Source: Acidicapsa ligni (GTDB lineage: Bacteria > Acidobacteriota > Terriglobia > Terriglobales > Acidobacteriaceae). Taken from it: 64,000 bases of DNA. The DNA lies in contig NZ_JAGSYG010000003.1 in assembly GCF_025685655.1 (NCBI RefSeq), positions 310,001-374,000 on the forward strand, read 5' to 3'. The position numbers and the translations under genes are program-made. The notes beneath the pieces were generated by a model that did no database searches, had not been told where the DNA came from, and worked only from the letters and a program-made list of their open reading frames with translations. Below, piece after piece: positions 1-8,664 of the stretch (position 1 is the first letter of the stretch; every line of letters begins with the position of its first letter).

Positions 1-1
1 A

Positions 2-112
2 ATTACCGTTTCTGTTCCAGGACGAATTGTCTTTCGCGAAGCGACACTGAACCAGTGGACAAAGCTACAGATCTTCTTGAAGAAGCTGCGCGAATCGTCA
101 CCACAGGATTGA
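2..112 (+). CDS. Possible 3' end of a gene entering from the left
   Basis: Frame 2 is open from the window edge to a TGA at 110-112 and reads as an ordinary soluble C-terminus rich in charged and aliphatic residues, ending SSPQD. It would converge on the response regulator that ends at 157. Frame 1 is also open, to about base 231, but it would overlap the regulator gene antisense, so frame 2 is preferred. Nothing in the 36 residues identifies a family. Weakly supported. Confidence 0.3.
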   Translation: MTVSVPGRIVFREATLNQWTKLQIFLKKLRESSPQD

Positions 113-156
113 CGCGTCTACAGCAGACGAACAACACAATCAATAGCCTGATTTCA

Positions 157-786
157 TCACAATTCGAGAATGCCGCGTTTCAGTGCAATCATCACTGCAC
201 CCGTGCGGTCATTGGCTCCGAGCTTGGATAATATGTTCCTAACATGTCCCTTCACTGTGTGTTCTGACAGGAAAAGCTCGTCAGCCACAGTCTTGTTCGA
301 ATTGCCGGCAGCCACACTTCGCAGAACATCGACCTCACGTTCTGAAAGAGCATCGTCCGATGCATGAAGCGCCATCTCTGAAGCAATCTCAGGCGGAATT
401 CGACGATGCCCTGCATGTACAAGCCGGATGGTATCGATCAGCTCCGTCCCCAACATACTCTTCAGTAGATAGCCTTGGGCGCCAGCCTTCATAGCACGCA
501 ACGCCTGCACATCTCCCGCATAAGTCGTGAGGATAATAATACGAGCGTTTGAACACTCACTTCGAATCGCCGAAATCGCATCAATTCCATTCGTCTTTGG
601 CAGCCGGAGATCCATCAGCGTGATGTCGGGTCGATGCTTTCGATGCATGACGATAGCCTGCTCTCCATCGGCAGCCTCTGCAACAACGCTCATTCCATAT
701 TGAGCGTTGACGGCATTCGTTATTCCACCTCTTAGCAAAGGATGGTCGTCGACCGTAAGTACCCGAATCACATTTGAAGAGTTCAT
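157..786 (-). CDS. NarL/FixJ-type response regulator
   Basis: A two-component DNA-binding regulator of 209 residues, the usual NarL/FixJ length. The N-terminal receiver domain (about residues 7-122) shows the acidic pair in VDDHP, the phospho-acceptor Asp in LMDLRLP and the conserved Lys in LLKS. A LuxR-type helix-turn-helix (about 145-205) contains LSEREVDVL and SEHTVKGHVRNIL. The ATG at 786 follows a strong GGAAGGAG. It lies 55 bp downstream of the small kinase gene on the same strand, so the two are probably co-transcribed. That kinase lacks its phospho-acceptor His, so the regulator's phosphoryl donor is uncertain; the propeller kinase at 2401-5568 is a good candidate (inference). Target genes are unknown. 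Confidence 0.93.
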   Translation of the reverse strand: MNSSNVIRVLTVDDHPLLRGGITNAVNAQYGMSVVAEAADGEQAIVMHRKHRPDITLMDLRLPKTNGIDAISAIRSECSNARIIILTTYAGDVQALRAMKAGAQGYLLKSMLGTELIDTIRLVHAGHRRIPPEIASEMALHASDDALSEREVDVLRSVAAGNSNKTVADELFLSEHTVKGHVRNILSKLGANDRTGAVMIALKRGILEL

Positions 787-841
787 TGCATCGCTCCTTC
801 CGCCAGGCGAATCGCGTTGAGTCTACGCATTTCGCCCCAGA

Positions 842-1717
842 TTAATCAACCTCATAAGCCAATGCGGATGGAAGCCTGATTTCTATTTCAGCACCCGCAT
901 TCCGCCCGCTTCGAATTTCTAGCGCGGCTCCGGATCTCCTTGCCTTTCGCCGCATTTCCAGGATTCCTCTATGCCGCTGGCAGTTCGGACCCCATAGCGC
1001 AGTTGAGGAAATCCCACAGCCATCGTCGCGAACATAGACCCGCATCTCATTGCGCTCATAGAAGAATTCAGCTTCAATCTCATTTGCTCCTGCGTGGCGA
1101 AAGGCATTACTAAGCGCCTCCCGAGCTATTCCGTAAACGTCATCCCGAACCATCGGCCGCAAGTGGCGCATGTCTCCGTGGACGATCACACTATATTTCG
1201 ATTTCCCACCATCTTTCAACGTCCTTCCTGCTACTGCAACCGCGCCGGGAAGATTGTCATCAAGCCCAGGGAGGCCGAGAGCAATCATATTCCGTTGAGC
1301 TTCTTCGATGAGAGCATCAGACTGCTTCAACGAGTCAGCAAGAATCTCTCGCATCGGTTCGATTCCTTCGACACGTGAGGTCGCACTCTCAATTGACCAG
1401 GCAATAGCCTGAAGTCCCTGCACAAGCATGTCACTCGTTTCGAAAGCTCTTTCTTCCCTCGCCCCGCTCGCCTTAAGTAATCGACGCCGTATCCTCGCTT
1501 GATCCAGGCGAATTGCGGCAAAGACAAGGTAAAATATTGCCAACAGCCCCAGGATAAAAAAGAACACTCCAAACCAGTAGCTCCTCCAATAATCTTGAGG
1601 AAAAGCTGGATCGACCAACTTATTGACTCGTTGATTCGAGAGTAAAGTTGCCAGTGTGGCCGACTCGCTCATGATAAGTCCAAACTGCATTTGCAACATT
1701 GTCCGATAGGGCGTCAA
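842..1717 (-). CDS. Membrane pseudo-histidine kinase (HisKA_3 type, His replaced by Ser)
   Basis: A short sensor kinase-like protein with one membrane segment (about residues 48-68), a helical dimerisation segment and a C-terminal ATPase domain. The N box (REALSNAFRH) and the DDGCG and GILEM glycine boxes are intact. The phospho-acceptor motif is not. Where the propeller kinase in this window reads GDLHDTLLQ, this protein reads FETSDMLVQ, so Ser95 (codon 1433-1435) replaces His. The Asp and Gln of the DxxxQ phosphatase motif remain. The segment before the membrane helix resembles the end of a Y_Y_Y sensor kinase, so this may be a trimmed relative of such proteins. Numbering uses the outermost TTG at 1717; ATG codons at 1699 or 1672 are possible starts and none has a clear Shine-Dalgarno site. 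It precedes the response regulator gene. Confidence 0.85.
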   Translation of the reverse strand: MTPYRTMLQMQFGLIMSESATLATLLSNQRVNKLVDPAFPQDYWRSYWFGVFFFILGLLAIFYLVFAAIRLDQARIRRRLLKASGAREERAFETSDMLVQGLQAIAWSIESATSRVEGIEPMREILADSLKQSDALIEEAQRNMIALGLPGLDDNLPGAVAVAGRTLKDGGKSKYSVIVHGDMRHLRPMVRDDVYGIAREALSNAFRHAGANEIEAEFFYERNEMRVYVRDDGCGISSTALWGPNCQRHRGILEMRRKARRSGAALEIRSGRNAGAEIEIRLPSALAYEVD

Positions 1718-1894
1718 TCGGTCTACTTAGAAGACAAAAGGCACGGAACTCGCTAAGACTCCTACCATGCCTCATTTCCCTGCACGACTTCATTCTGCTG
1801 CTCTTAGGCTTGCAATACATCCCTCGAAAGTATTGAATGATAGCCGCTATTTGGACGTTTGTTGCTTTCCCGAAAATCGACTAACTTCTTTCCT

Positions 1895-2272
1895 ATGTTT
1901 AGAGCGTTTTCAATGTTCCCGACCGGGTCTGTTGGCTTTTCTCTGGCGGTTCTTCGGATCGGCGTGGGCGCATTGTTCCTGGTGGATGTTCTGCCGCTCG
2001 AACGCTTGTTGGCTTCTGCATGGGGCACTTTAGCCTTGAGCTTTCTCGCCCTCCTCATACTGTGCGGAGCCCTCACTCCATATCTGTATGCTGCCTGCTG
2101 CATTGTCGAAGTAACTGGCCTCGTCAATCTCACTGGTATGGCGGCTGTACGCCTGGGCGCCTTAATCCTGGTCACTGCATCCCTGGCGATAATTGGCCCA
2201 GGAGCATATTCGCTCGATGCGATTCTGTTCGGTCATCGCCGGGTTATCTTGCCTGGAAACGACGAGGAATAG
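1895..2272 (+). CDS. DoxX-like small membrane protein
   Basis: A protein of about 125 residues with four hydrophobic helices, the size and pattern of DoxX/DoxD-like integral membrane proteins. It carries a typical first-helix segment (LAVLRIGVGALFLVD) and ends in a short charged tail (GNDEE). The family has no single established function; members appear with redox or thiosulfate metabolism. It is transcribed divergently from the pseudo-kinase pair and ends convergently with the propeller kinase gene. A TTG at 1859 would add 12 residues and an ATG at 1913 would remove six; none has a good ribosome site, so the start is uncertain. Confidence 0.6.
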   Translation: MFRAFSMFPTGSVGFSLAVLRIGVGALFLVDVLPLERLLASAWGTLALSFLALLILCGALTPYLYAACCIVEVTGLVNLTGMAAVRLGALILVTASLAIIGPGAYSLDAILFGHRRVILPGNDEE

Positions 2273-2400
2273 TACACAGCAGAGACTCGATGAGCAGCCG
2301 CTAAAGAGGTCACGGGTATAACAGCAGCCCACCTCATCGAAAATGTTCTCTATAGCAAAAGCCCGCACCAGCCATTAAGTCGCTCCGGCCGTGGGATATC

Positions 2401-5400
2401 TTACTGGTTATTCCTGATCAAAGACTCCTTAGCACGACTCCCGCGGCCATCAAACACCAGTCTGCCAGGAATGAGTAGCTCTATCTCCAACCCGCTGCCC
2501 ACATCGTTATGAAAAGTAAGCCGCGCACCAATTCGCTTGGCACGTTCGCGCATCCCCAAGATCCCCCAGTGGCCTTCACGACCAGATTGAAGATACTGAG
2601 GATCTATGCCTCCACCGTTGTCGCGCATGCGCACACAAAGCTCGTGCGGTGAATATACGATTGCGACTTCGATAAGAGAGGCTTCCGTATGGCGGAATGA
2701 ATTAGCTATGGCTTCCCGCGCGATCAAGTAGATTTCGTCGCGCATAGCAGGACTAAGTCGTCGCGGTATTCCATCTACCGTAACTCGAAAGTCGGCGACA
2801 TGCTGTAGGCACAATTCCTGCGGAACGCGTAAGAGTGCCCGGTCGAGATCAATCGCAGGCTCAGAGGATATTCGAAGGCCCTGGACTGCGTTTCGAGCTT
2901 CCGTAATTGCGTCATGGGCATCCCCGAGCGCAGACTTGAGTGTATCTTCAGCTTCAGCCGGACGGTCAGGTAAAAGATAACCTACGGTATGAAAGTTGAG
3001 CAGGACAGCTTGAAAGTTTTGCAGCAGAGTATCATGAAGATCCCCTGCGATACGAGTACGCTCCGCTAACCGCTCATCGAAGCGAGCAGAGATAGCGTGT
3101 GCAATCTGCCGTAACCGTAGCCAATAGATCGCCCAGAGTATCCCAATCCCGATAAGACCTTCGAGTACGTAGAACCAGAGCGTTTGATACCAGGCTGGCA
3201 GCAGGATGAAATCGAGCGTGTCTCCTTGTTCGTTCCATAAGCCGTCGTTATTGCAGGCGATCACTTGAAAATGGTAGTGACCTGGCGATAAGTGATCATA
3301 ATAGGCCTCGCGCCTTGTGCCCGGCTCCTGCCAATCCTTGTCTACTTTATTCAACTTATATTTGAAACGTACGCGCTCCGGCACAGCGAGACTCAAGCCC
3401 GTGTAGCTGATCTGAATCGTCGCTGTCTGTGCGGGCAGACGCAGGTTGTTCAGATTTGCTAGTGATGAACTATCCGCCAAGACCTTAGTGATCGAGACAG
3501 GCGGCTGAATAAGATTCTTCGGAATCTTCGCAGGGTCCACCCATGCAACGCCTTGCCTGGCAACAAACCAGAGTCGTCCATCGGTCCCTCGGATTGCGGT
3601 AGGAAAGGGTGCCTGATCCGGGCTCTTTCCCGGAAGGCCATCGGAGGAGTCGAACGTGTCGTAATGCACCCGATACGAGGAATCCTGTACAACGTTGCGG
3701 ACCTCGCCCGCGGGAATACGTATGACCCCATGAATATCGTTGAGCCAAAGACCGTCGCCCCCTGCATCCACAACTCCAGTGACGCCCGAAAACGCCTCCT
3801 CGTCCCAGGGCCGGATGGTCCGAAACCGACCGCCATCAAAGAGAGCGATTCCGCCTTTAGTACCCCCGACCCATATTTGGGATCCATGTCTGGAGAAGGA
3901 AGTTATAACTCTAAGACCAGTTTCCTTGGCAGGATATGCCGTAAGTTTTCCATTCTCCAGCGTTGCGATTGTGCCATCCTCGTATCCGACCCAAATAAGG
4001 CCCATGGGATCGGTATACGCGGTGCTTGGCATCAGCTTGGCTATCTCTGGTGGTGTCTTCAAACTCTTCCATTTGTCACCATCAAGTGAAAAAAAACCTA
4101 AATCCCCAACAATTGCCCATAGTGTGCCGGAGTCGTCACCGGCAATTTGTACCTTGCGACCTGCAGTCAAATCTGCTGAAGATGCCGGAAACTTAATCAC
4201 CTTCTCAAACTTTCCATCCTGTAAGCGCTTCAAAAAAGTGTTACCGCGAAACCAAACTCTGTTCAATGAATCCCGATAGGTTGCGGCCCCCGGCAGTCCC
4301 CAGCTCGGGACTTTCATCGAGTCGCCGTAGATTTCTGCCGCCTGGTCAAAGTTGCTAGTGGCCCAGACATAGCCGTCTTTACCGGGAGCGATGGAGATCG
4401 CCGCGGCTTTTGTCGGAAAAACCACTGGCACGAGTGTGGTACTGCTGAATTCGTCTAATCCATCTCGAGTTCCCACCCAGATATTCCCTTCCCTATCTTC
4501 GAAAATTGAGGAAGTGTAATCTGCACTTAGACCCTCCTTCGATGTGAATTGCTCCAACTCGTCGCCGAACTCCGCAATCGGTTTGCTATGCAGGCTCAGA
4601 GGAGATCGGGAGCGGCGTAGTCCGTCTCCAAGAGTCGGAATCCAAAGAGATCCATTTCGGTCAAATAAAATTGCCACAGAACCAACCTGAATCTCCAGTT
4701 GGTTGGCGCTGTTGCAGTAAGGACCCTGAACACGTACGCCCCTGGCAGCGGCTTCCGCTGCACACCGTGCGGTCGCTAGTCTTGGGCTTCCTGGCATCCC
4801 AACGGGACGGACAGCCATTTGCGTGTCCGCCATCCAAATCCCTCCGTCCGGCGCCTCGGCAATCGATAGCGCTTCAAGGGCAAATTCACCTGTATCCTCG
4901 AATCGGTGCGCCCCTTGCCTGAGATACAGGATCGAATTGCCGATAGCGACCCAAAGGGTTCCGCGGCTGTCAACTAAGGCTGCTCTTGCCTTACCCGGCG
5001 GGCAATTCCATGACTTTCCCATCACCGCCCATCGGTGCCCGTCGAAGCGGAGCAACCCGGCGTTCGTGGTTATCCAAATTGTCCCATCGCGGTCCCTGAC
5101 AATCTTTCGTTTCGATCCTCCCGGCAGGCCTTCGGCTTCGCCGTAGGTCGTGATCCGACCATTCCGCAAAATACTTGCGCCCGTCGGGTAGCCAATCCAC
5201 AACCCGCCGTCAGGGAGCGCGAGCAAGCTGGTTACAAGGCCGTGGGGAAGTTTGCGACCTGCCGGGGGCTCATAATGTTCGAAGTGAATGCCATCGAATC
5301 GGTAGAGACCAGCATCGGTTGCCAACCATAGAAACCCGTCGCGTGTTTGCGCAAATGCATAAGTGAGTCCGTGATATCCATCCTTTTCTCCCCAGAACCG

Positions 5401-5568
5401 GTGTGCATACTGCGTAATTGCTTGGCCAGGATCGAGAGCTGACAAAGGAGAAGCGCACCCAAGGCTCACAAGTATCCATAGGCACGGCAAACCCACTGCC
5501 AGAGCTCTCTGGCCAATTGCTTCGAAGATGCTGGATAAGCAGAATCTCAAACTTACGGCTCCCGCCAT
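2401..5568 (-). CDS. Beta-propeller sensor histidine kinase (Reg_prop / Y_Y_Y / HisKA_3)
   Basis: A 1055-residue transmembrane sensor kinase. After a hydrophobic signal or anchor segment (about residues 20-45) the periplasmic part is a chain of propeller blades with repeated motifs such as DGFLWLATDAGL, DGTIWITTNAGL and EGNIWVGTRDGL. A Y_Y_Y domain (about 700-790) and one membrane helix (about 795-817) follow. The cytoplasmic HisKA_3 domain has His845 in GDLHDTLLQ, and the ATPase domain has its N box (REAIANSFRH) and glycine boxes (DNGGGI, GILGMRERA). No receiver domain is fused, so it signals to a separate regulator, plausibly the LuxR-type one at 157-786. Related proteins sense carbohydrates in other phyla; the ligand here is unknown. 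A tandem 15-bp repeat lies about 55-80 bp upstream of the start. Confidence 0.92.
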   Translation of the reverse strand: MAGAVSLRFCLSSIFEAIGQRALAVGLPCLWILVSLGCASPLSALDPGQAITQYAHRFWGEKDGYHGLTYAFAQTRDGFLWLATDAGLYRFDGIHFEHYEPPAGRKLPHGLVTSLLALPDGGLWIGYPTGASILRNGRITTYGEAEGLPGGSKRKIVRDRDGTIWITTNAGLLRFDGHRWAVMGKSWNCPPGKARAALVDSRGTLWVAIGNSILYLRQGAHRFEDTGEFALEALSIAEAPDGGIWMADTQMAVRPVGMPGSPRLATARCAAEAAARGVRVQGPYCNSANQLEIQVGSVAILFDRNGSLWIPTLGDGLRRSRSPLSLHSKPIAEFGDELEQFTSKEGLSADYTSSIFEDREGNIWVGTRDGLDEFSSTTLVPVVFPTKAAAISIAPGKDGYVWATSNFDQAAEIYGDSMKVPSWGLPGAATYRDSLNRVWFRGNTFLKRLQDGKFEKVIKFPASSADLTAGRKVQIAGDDSGTLWAIVGDLGFFSLDGDKWKSLKTPPEIAKLMPSTAYTDPMGLIWVGYEDGTIATLENGKLTAYPAKETGLRVITSFSRHGSQIWVGGTKGGIALFDGGRFRTIRPWDEEAFSGVTGVVDAGGDGLWLNDIHGVIRIPAGEVRNVVQDSSYRVHYDTFDSSDGLPGKSPDQAPFPTAIRGTDGRLWFVARQGVAWVDPAKIPKNLIQPPVSITKVLADSSSLANLNNLRLPAQTATIQISYTGLSLAVPERVRFKYKLNKVDKDWQEPGTRREAYYDHLSPGHYHFQVIACNNDGLWNEQGDTLDFILLPAWYQTLWFYVLEGLIGIGILWAIYWLRLRQIAHAISARFDERLAERTRIAGDLHDTLLQNFQAVLLNFHTVGYLLPDRPAEAEDTLKSALGDAHDAITEARNAVQGLRISSEPAIDLDRALLRVPQELCLQHVADFRVTVDGIPRRLSPAMRDEIYLIAREAIANSFRHTEASLIEVAIVYSPHELCVRMRDNGGGIDPQYLQSGREGHWGILGMRERAKRIGARLTFHNDVGSGLEIELLIPGRLVFDGRGSRAKESLIRNNQ

Positions 5569-5929
5569 GTGAGTGCCCGAGCCCGACCCCCGAGACCACC
5601 TACATCATCTTGAAACTATCGGAACTATTAGCCTGGGAACTATTGGCCTGGATTAATAAAACACCATGATTCTTCCCGTGGCACAATTATCTTCAAGTTT
5701 CGTGGACTCGACAGGCGTCGACTACCCCACACACCCAGATTTACGGGTTGTACCGGCTTGGAAAGCCGGATCAATAATGAAGAAAGGCAGGCTTCCCAGG
5801 CGTTATTGGGCCGGGAACAGACGATAAAGAATATGGAATATAGATAAGTAAACCTTATATCGGCGATGAATTCGAGTTAAACCTGACGATAGAGCATACG
5901 AAGCTCCGATAAGCCGCTTCGAGCCGTTT
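5569..5929. other. Intergenic region upstream of the propeller kinase
   Basis: 361 bp between the propeller kinase gene and the SDR gene, both on the minus strand. It holds a tandem 15-bp repeat (5621-5650) close to the kinase start and a small 7-bp-stem hairpin at 5753-5769 (CCGGCTT, GGA loop, AAGCCGG) without a T tract. No credible gene is seen. Confidence 0.7.
5621..5650. repeat. Tandem 15-bp direct repeat in kinase promoter region
   Basis: Two adjacent copies, 5621-5635 GGAACTATTAGCCTG and 5636-5650 GGAACTATTGGCCTG, differ at one base. A partial third match (GAAACTATC) lies just before them. They lie 53-82 bp upstream of the kinase ATG at 5568 on the opposite strand, where an activator or repressor could bind. 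Function is inferred from position only. Confidence 0.6.
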
Positions 5930-6679
5930 TTAGATATTTCCCATTCCTCCATCAATCAGTAATTCGCTCCCCACCGCGTATGCTGCTTCATCCGATGCAA
6001 AGAACACGATGGCTTTCGCGATTTCAGCGGCATTACCGAATCGACCTGCTGGTACCTGGCTCTGGATCGAAGCAGCCACCGATTTCAACTGGTCTTCCGT
6101 CAGTCCTAATTTGCCGTACAAAGGAGTGGTCACAGGGCCGGGACTGACCGCATTCAATCGAATCCCGCGCGAGATCAGCTCTCCGGAGAGTGTCCGTGCC
6201 AGCGAAAGAAGAGCAGCCTTCGTTGCTCCGTAAATGCTGGTGTTGGGCATTCCGATATGTGCATTTACTGAGGTATTGAGCACAATCGAAGCCGGATCGG
6301 CGAACCAGGGCAATAGCGCCTGGATAAGAAAGAATGGTCCCTTGAAGTTCACGCTGATGGAGCGATCAAATCCCGCCTCGTCCCATTGCTCCAGGGGCCG
6401 CATATCCACTATCCCGGCGTTTATGAATAGCACGTCAAGTTGATCGAACTCATTGTGAATCGTCTTCGCAAGTTCAGCCTGTTCTCCAACGTCGCTGGCA
6501 TCAGAGGAAATTACCAGCACGTCCTTGCCGAGTGCGCTCCTTGCAGACACCAGAGTTTCAGGATTCGTGCCTGTGATTGCCACGCGCGCCCCCTCACGCA
6601 AAAACTCCTGCGCAGTAGCCAATCCGATTCCGGTTGTGCCGCCCGTGATGAGTGCTCGCTTGCCTTTCAGCCTTTCCAT
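5930..6679 (-). CDS. Short-chain dehydrogenase/reductase
   Basis: A classical SDR oxidoreductase of 249 residues. The nucleotide-binding motif is TGGTTGIG near the N-terminus, NAG is present in the core, Ser lies in LNTSVNAH, and the catalytic Tyr/Lys pair is in YGATKAAL. The C-terminal GSELLIDGGM is typical of the family. The Rossmann start GTNPETL lacks the Asp usual in NAD-preferring members, which hints at NADPH. The substrate cannot be read from the sequence. The ATG at 6679 follows GAGGAGA. The cupin gene upstream is on the same strand about 150 bp away. Confidence 0.9.
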   Translation of the reverse strand: MERLKGKRALITGGTTGIGLATAQEFLREGARVAITGTNPETLVSARSALGKDVLVISSDASDVGEQAELAKTIHNEFDQLDVLFINAGIVDMRPLEQWDEAGFDRSISVNFKGPFFLIQALLPWFADPASIVLNTSVNAHIGMPNTSIYGATKAALLSLARTLSGELISRGIRLNAVSPGPVTTPLYGKLGLTEDQLKSVAASIQSQVPAGRFGNAAEIAKAIVFFASDEAAYAVGSELLIDGGMGNI

Positions 6680-6829
6680 ATCTCTCCTCTTTCTCGCGTT
6701 GAATGACGCTCGTGTCGAAGCTTGTTAAGTGCCAACTATTGATTTCGCCTCGTAGAGATTCATACGTATTCCTTCAAAGAAAATTGAATTGAAAGGCATC
6801 CCGGCTACGCCATGATTGCCTTGATCTTT

Positions 6830-7234
6830 CTACTCGGCCTTTCGAAGCCGATCCAGGGTCTCCGCATTTGGCCAGGACATCGTGAGCAAAAAAGCCGAAT
6901 CCTCAAGCGCTTCCACATCGTGAGCAATGGAAGATTCAATCGCCAGTATGGTTCCCGCATCGATATCCCGCGCTTGTCCGCTCATTCGTACGCGAAGAAC
7001 GCCTTTCAGGACGTGCACCGAGACCGTACCATCTGCGTGATGTTCGTGCAACCTGGAACCCCTATCCATAGCCACCAATACAAGTCTGAAGTCCGGTTGC
7101 TTAAAAAGAGTCCTCGCAAAATGGCCTTGTGACCAGGGCCTTCTCTCTTCAAACTTCGAGAGTTCCTCAAAGATCTTGAACTGCGAAGTATCATTTGAGG
7201 CAATTGCATGATCTGTTGAATTCGTTTGAGTCAT
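6830..7234 (-). CDS. Cupin-fold protein
   Basis: A 134-residue single-domain cupin. The metal-binding motif 1 region is recognisable as GSRLHEHHADGTVSVHVLKG, with two His and a conserved Gly, followed by a beta-rich segment with an acidic turn (DIDAGTILAI). Such small cupins bind small ligands or act as anti-sigma or sensor modules; no substrate can be assigned. The ATG at 7234 is chosen because GGAG lies just upstream; a TTG at 7267 would extend it by 11 residues. It is divergent from the pqq operon, and a perfect palindrome lies between them. Confidence 0.7.
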   Translation of the reverse strand: MTQTNSTDHAIASNDTSQFKIFEELSKFEERRPWSQGHFARTLFKQPDFRLVLVAMDRGSRLHEHHADGTVSVHVLKGVLRVRMSGQARDIDAGTILAIESSIAHDVEALEDSAFLLTMSWPNAETLDRLRKAE

Positions 7235-7638
7235 GATCTCCGTCCTGATCGATTGGATTTGCTTCAAACTGAGGACTCAATTCGCGTACGAAAGCCTGCA
7301 TGTGTCGCTCGGTCTGCTAGAGGCAGATCACAGAGTAACGCTTTGGATGAAGTCTTACATCGCCAGAAATGATCGATGACTTTCGATACTTTCAACGGAT
7401 ACTTATGGTCAAATCCACGTACCAGGTGACCGACCGGTCACCTGGCAAAAGACCCTCTCAACACAAATTCCACGACGTGGTGAAGATCAAGCTGAAGCAG
7501 GTTATCGGGGTCCCTTGACGCTCCGATTCCCAATGTGGTCCGGGCGCGAGTTGAGGGATATCGATTACAATCGTTGCAAAGATGAGCAAAAGGCCGCTCA
7601 GCTTTCTGCATCCAAAATTCATCCTTTGGGAGATACAC
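7235..7638. other. Divergent control region cupin / pqq operon
   Basis: About 400 bp without a credible gene between the minus-strand cupin gene and pqqA. The main feature is the perfect palindrome at 7422-7445, roughly midway. Reading frames on the minus strand here overlap pqqA and lack coding character. No confident -35/-10 pair was found. Confidence 0.7.
7422..7445. promoter_or_regulatory. 24-bp palindrome, TetR-type operator candidate
   Basis: Perfect 11-bp arms CCAGGTGACCG and CGGTCACCTGG flank a 2-bp AC centre. No T tract follows, which argues against a terminator. The core GACCGACCGGTC resembles the compact dyads bound by many TetR-family repressors. It lies about 190 bp from both the cupin start and pqqA, so it could control either or both. 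No TetR gene is in the window. Regulator assignment is inference. Confidence 0.55.
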
Positions 7639-7725
7639 ATGAAAACGAAAGTCTGGACGCGCCCTGATTTCAAAGAAGTAAGCCTCGGTTGTGAGATTAA
7701 CTGCTACGCTCCCGCGGAAATCTAA
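7639..7725 (+). CDS. pqqA: PQQ precursor peptide PqqA
   Basis: A 28-residue peptide, the substrate from which pyrroloquinoline quinone is made. It begins MKTKVWTRPDF and contains CEINCYAPAE near its C-terminus. Glu19 and Tyr23 have the E-x3-Y spacing that PqqE cross-links to form the PQQ skeleton. The length and the W-x-x-P motif fit the family. The ATG follows GGGAG. It is six bases upstream of pqqB and heads the pqqABCDE order. It is very short and easily missed by gene finders. Confidence 0.95.
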   Translation: MKTKVWTRPDFKEVSLGCEINCYAPAEI

Positions 7726-7731
7726 ATCCTT

Positions 7732-8664
7732 ATGAACTTCAAACTACTGGGGACCGCCGCAGGCGGCGGTTTCCCCCAGTGGAATTGCGCCTGCAATTTA
7801 TGTGATCTTTGCCGAAAGTCCCCGGAGATCGTGCGACCTCGTTTGCAACTCCAGGCAGCATTCTCTTCCGATGGCGAGAAGTGGTTTCTGATCAATGCTT
7901 CGCCGGATCTGAGATTTCAGATTGAGACGCACCCGGAACTGCAGCCCTCCGCCCTGCACGGCAAGCGCAATACTCCAATTCAAGGCATCATCCTGACCAG
8001 CGCAGATCTGGATCAGGTGCTCGGGCTGCTTCTGCTGCGGGAGTTCCAGCCGCTTACCGTTTACGCGACCAGGTTGATACGTCGCACGCTCGAAGCGAAC
8101 AGTTTTTTTCGCATGCTGGAGCGAGTCCCGAACCAGCTGACCTGGGTAGAAATACATCCAGGAAAAGCATTTACTTTGGACGGCAAAGTGATCTGCACTC
8201 CGATACCGATTCCCGGTTCTCTTCCGTTCTATGCACGCAAGTCCGGTATCCATGAGTCCGGTATTGAGGATCTGGCCGCAAAGGAGCCTGGTCAGGCAGC
8301 TCTCGGTCTTCTGCTGGAAGCAGATGGCCGCCGCCTCGCCTACACGCCTTCGGTCCCCGAGGTCACAGATACCCTGCGAAGTATGTATAACTCCTGCGAT
8401 GCGATCCTGGTAGACGGCACTTTCTGGAGCGATGCCGAACTCAACCGTACCCATTCTGGAACGCCGATGGCACGATCTATCGGCCATGTCCCCATGAGTG
8501 GAGAGGATGGGACCATCGCCCTGTTGGCCGAGATAACATCGCCGCGAAAAACCTTCGTCCATATCAATAACACAAACCCGGTGCTTGATACCCGCAGCGC
8601 CGAGTACAAAACCGTAATCGATGCCGGTTGGCAAATAGGACAAGACGGATGGCAACTCAACTAG
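7732..8664 (+). CDS. pqqB: PQQ biosynthesis protein PqqB
   Basis: A 310-residue metallo-beta-lactamase-fold protein of PQQ synthesis. The diagnostic N-terminus GTAAGGGFPQWNC and the CNLCDLC cysteine cluster are present, as are the DLDQVLGLLLLRE and VDGTFW segments. In established models PqqB acts as an iron-dependent hydroxylase on the PqqA-derived Glu-Tyr intermediate. It starts six bases after pqqA with only a weak ribosome site, suggesting coupling, and it overlaps the pqqC start by 16 bases. Length matches the family. Confidence 0.96.
   Translation: MNFKLLGTAAGGGFPQWNCACNLCDLCRKSPEIVRPRLQLQAAFSSDGEKWFLINASPDLRFQIETHPELQPSALHGKRNTPIQGIILTSADLDQVLGLLLLREFQPLTVYATRLIRRTLEANSFFRMLERVPNQLTWVEIHPGKAFTLDGKVICTPIPIPGSLPFYARKSGIHESGIEDLAAKEPGQAALGLLLEADGRRLAYTPSVPEVTDTLRSMYNSCDAILVDGTFWSDAELNRTHSGTPMARSIGHVPMSGEDGTIALLAEITSPRKTFVHINNTNPVLDTRSAEYKTVIDAGWQIGQDGWQLN

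Noticed and set aside
7438..7673. Two short minus-strand frames opposite the pqqA leader
   Set aside because: They overlap pqqA antisense and the control region and lack ribosome sites.
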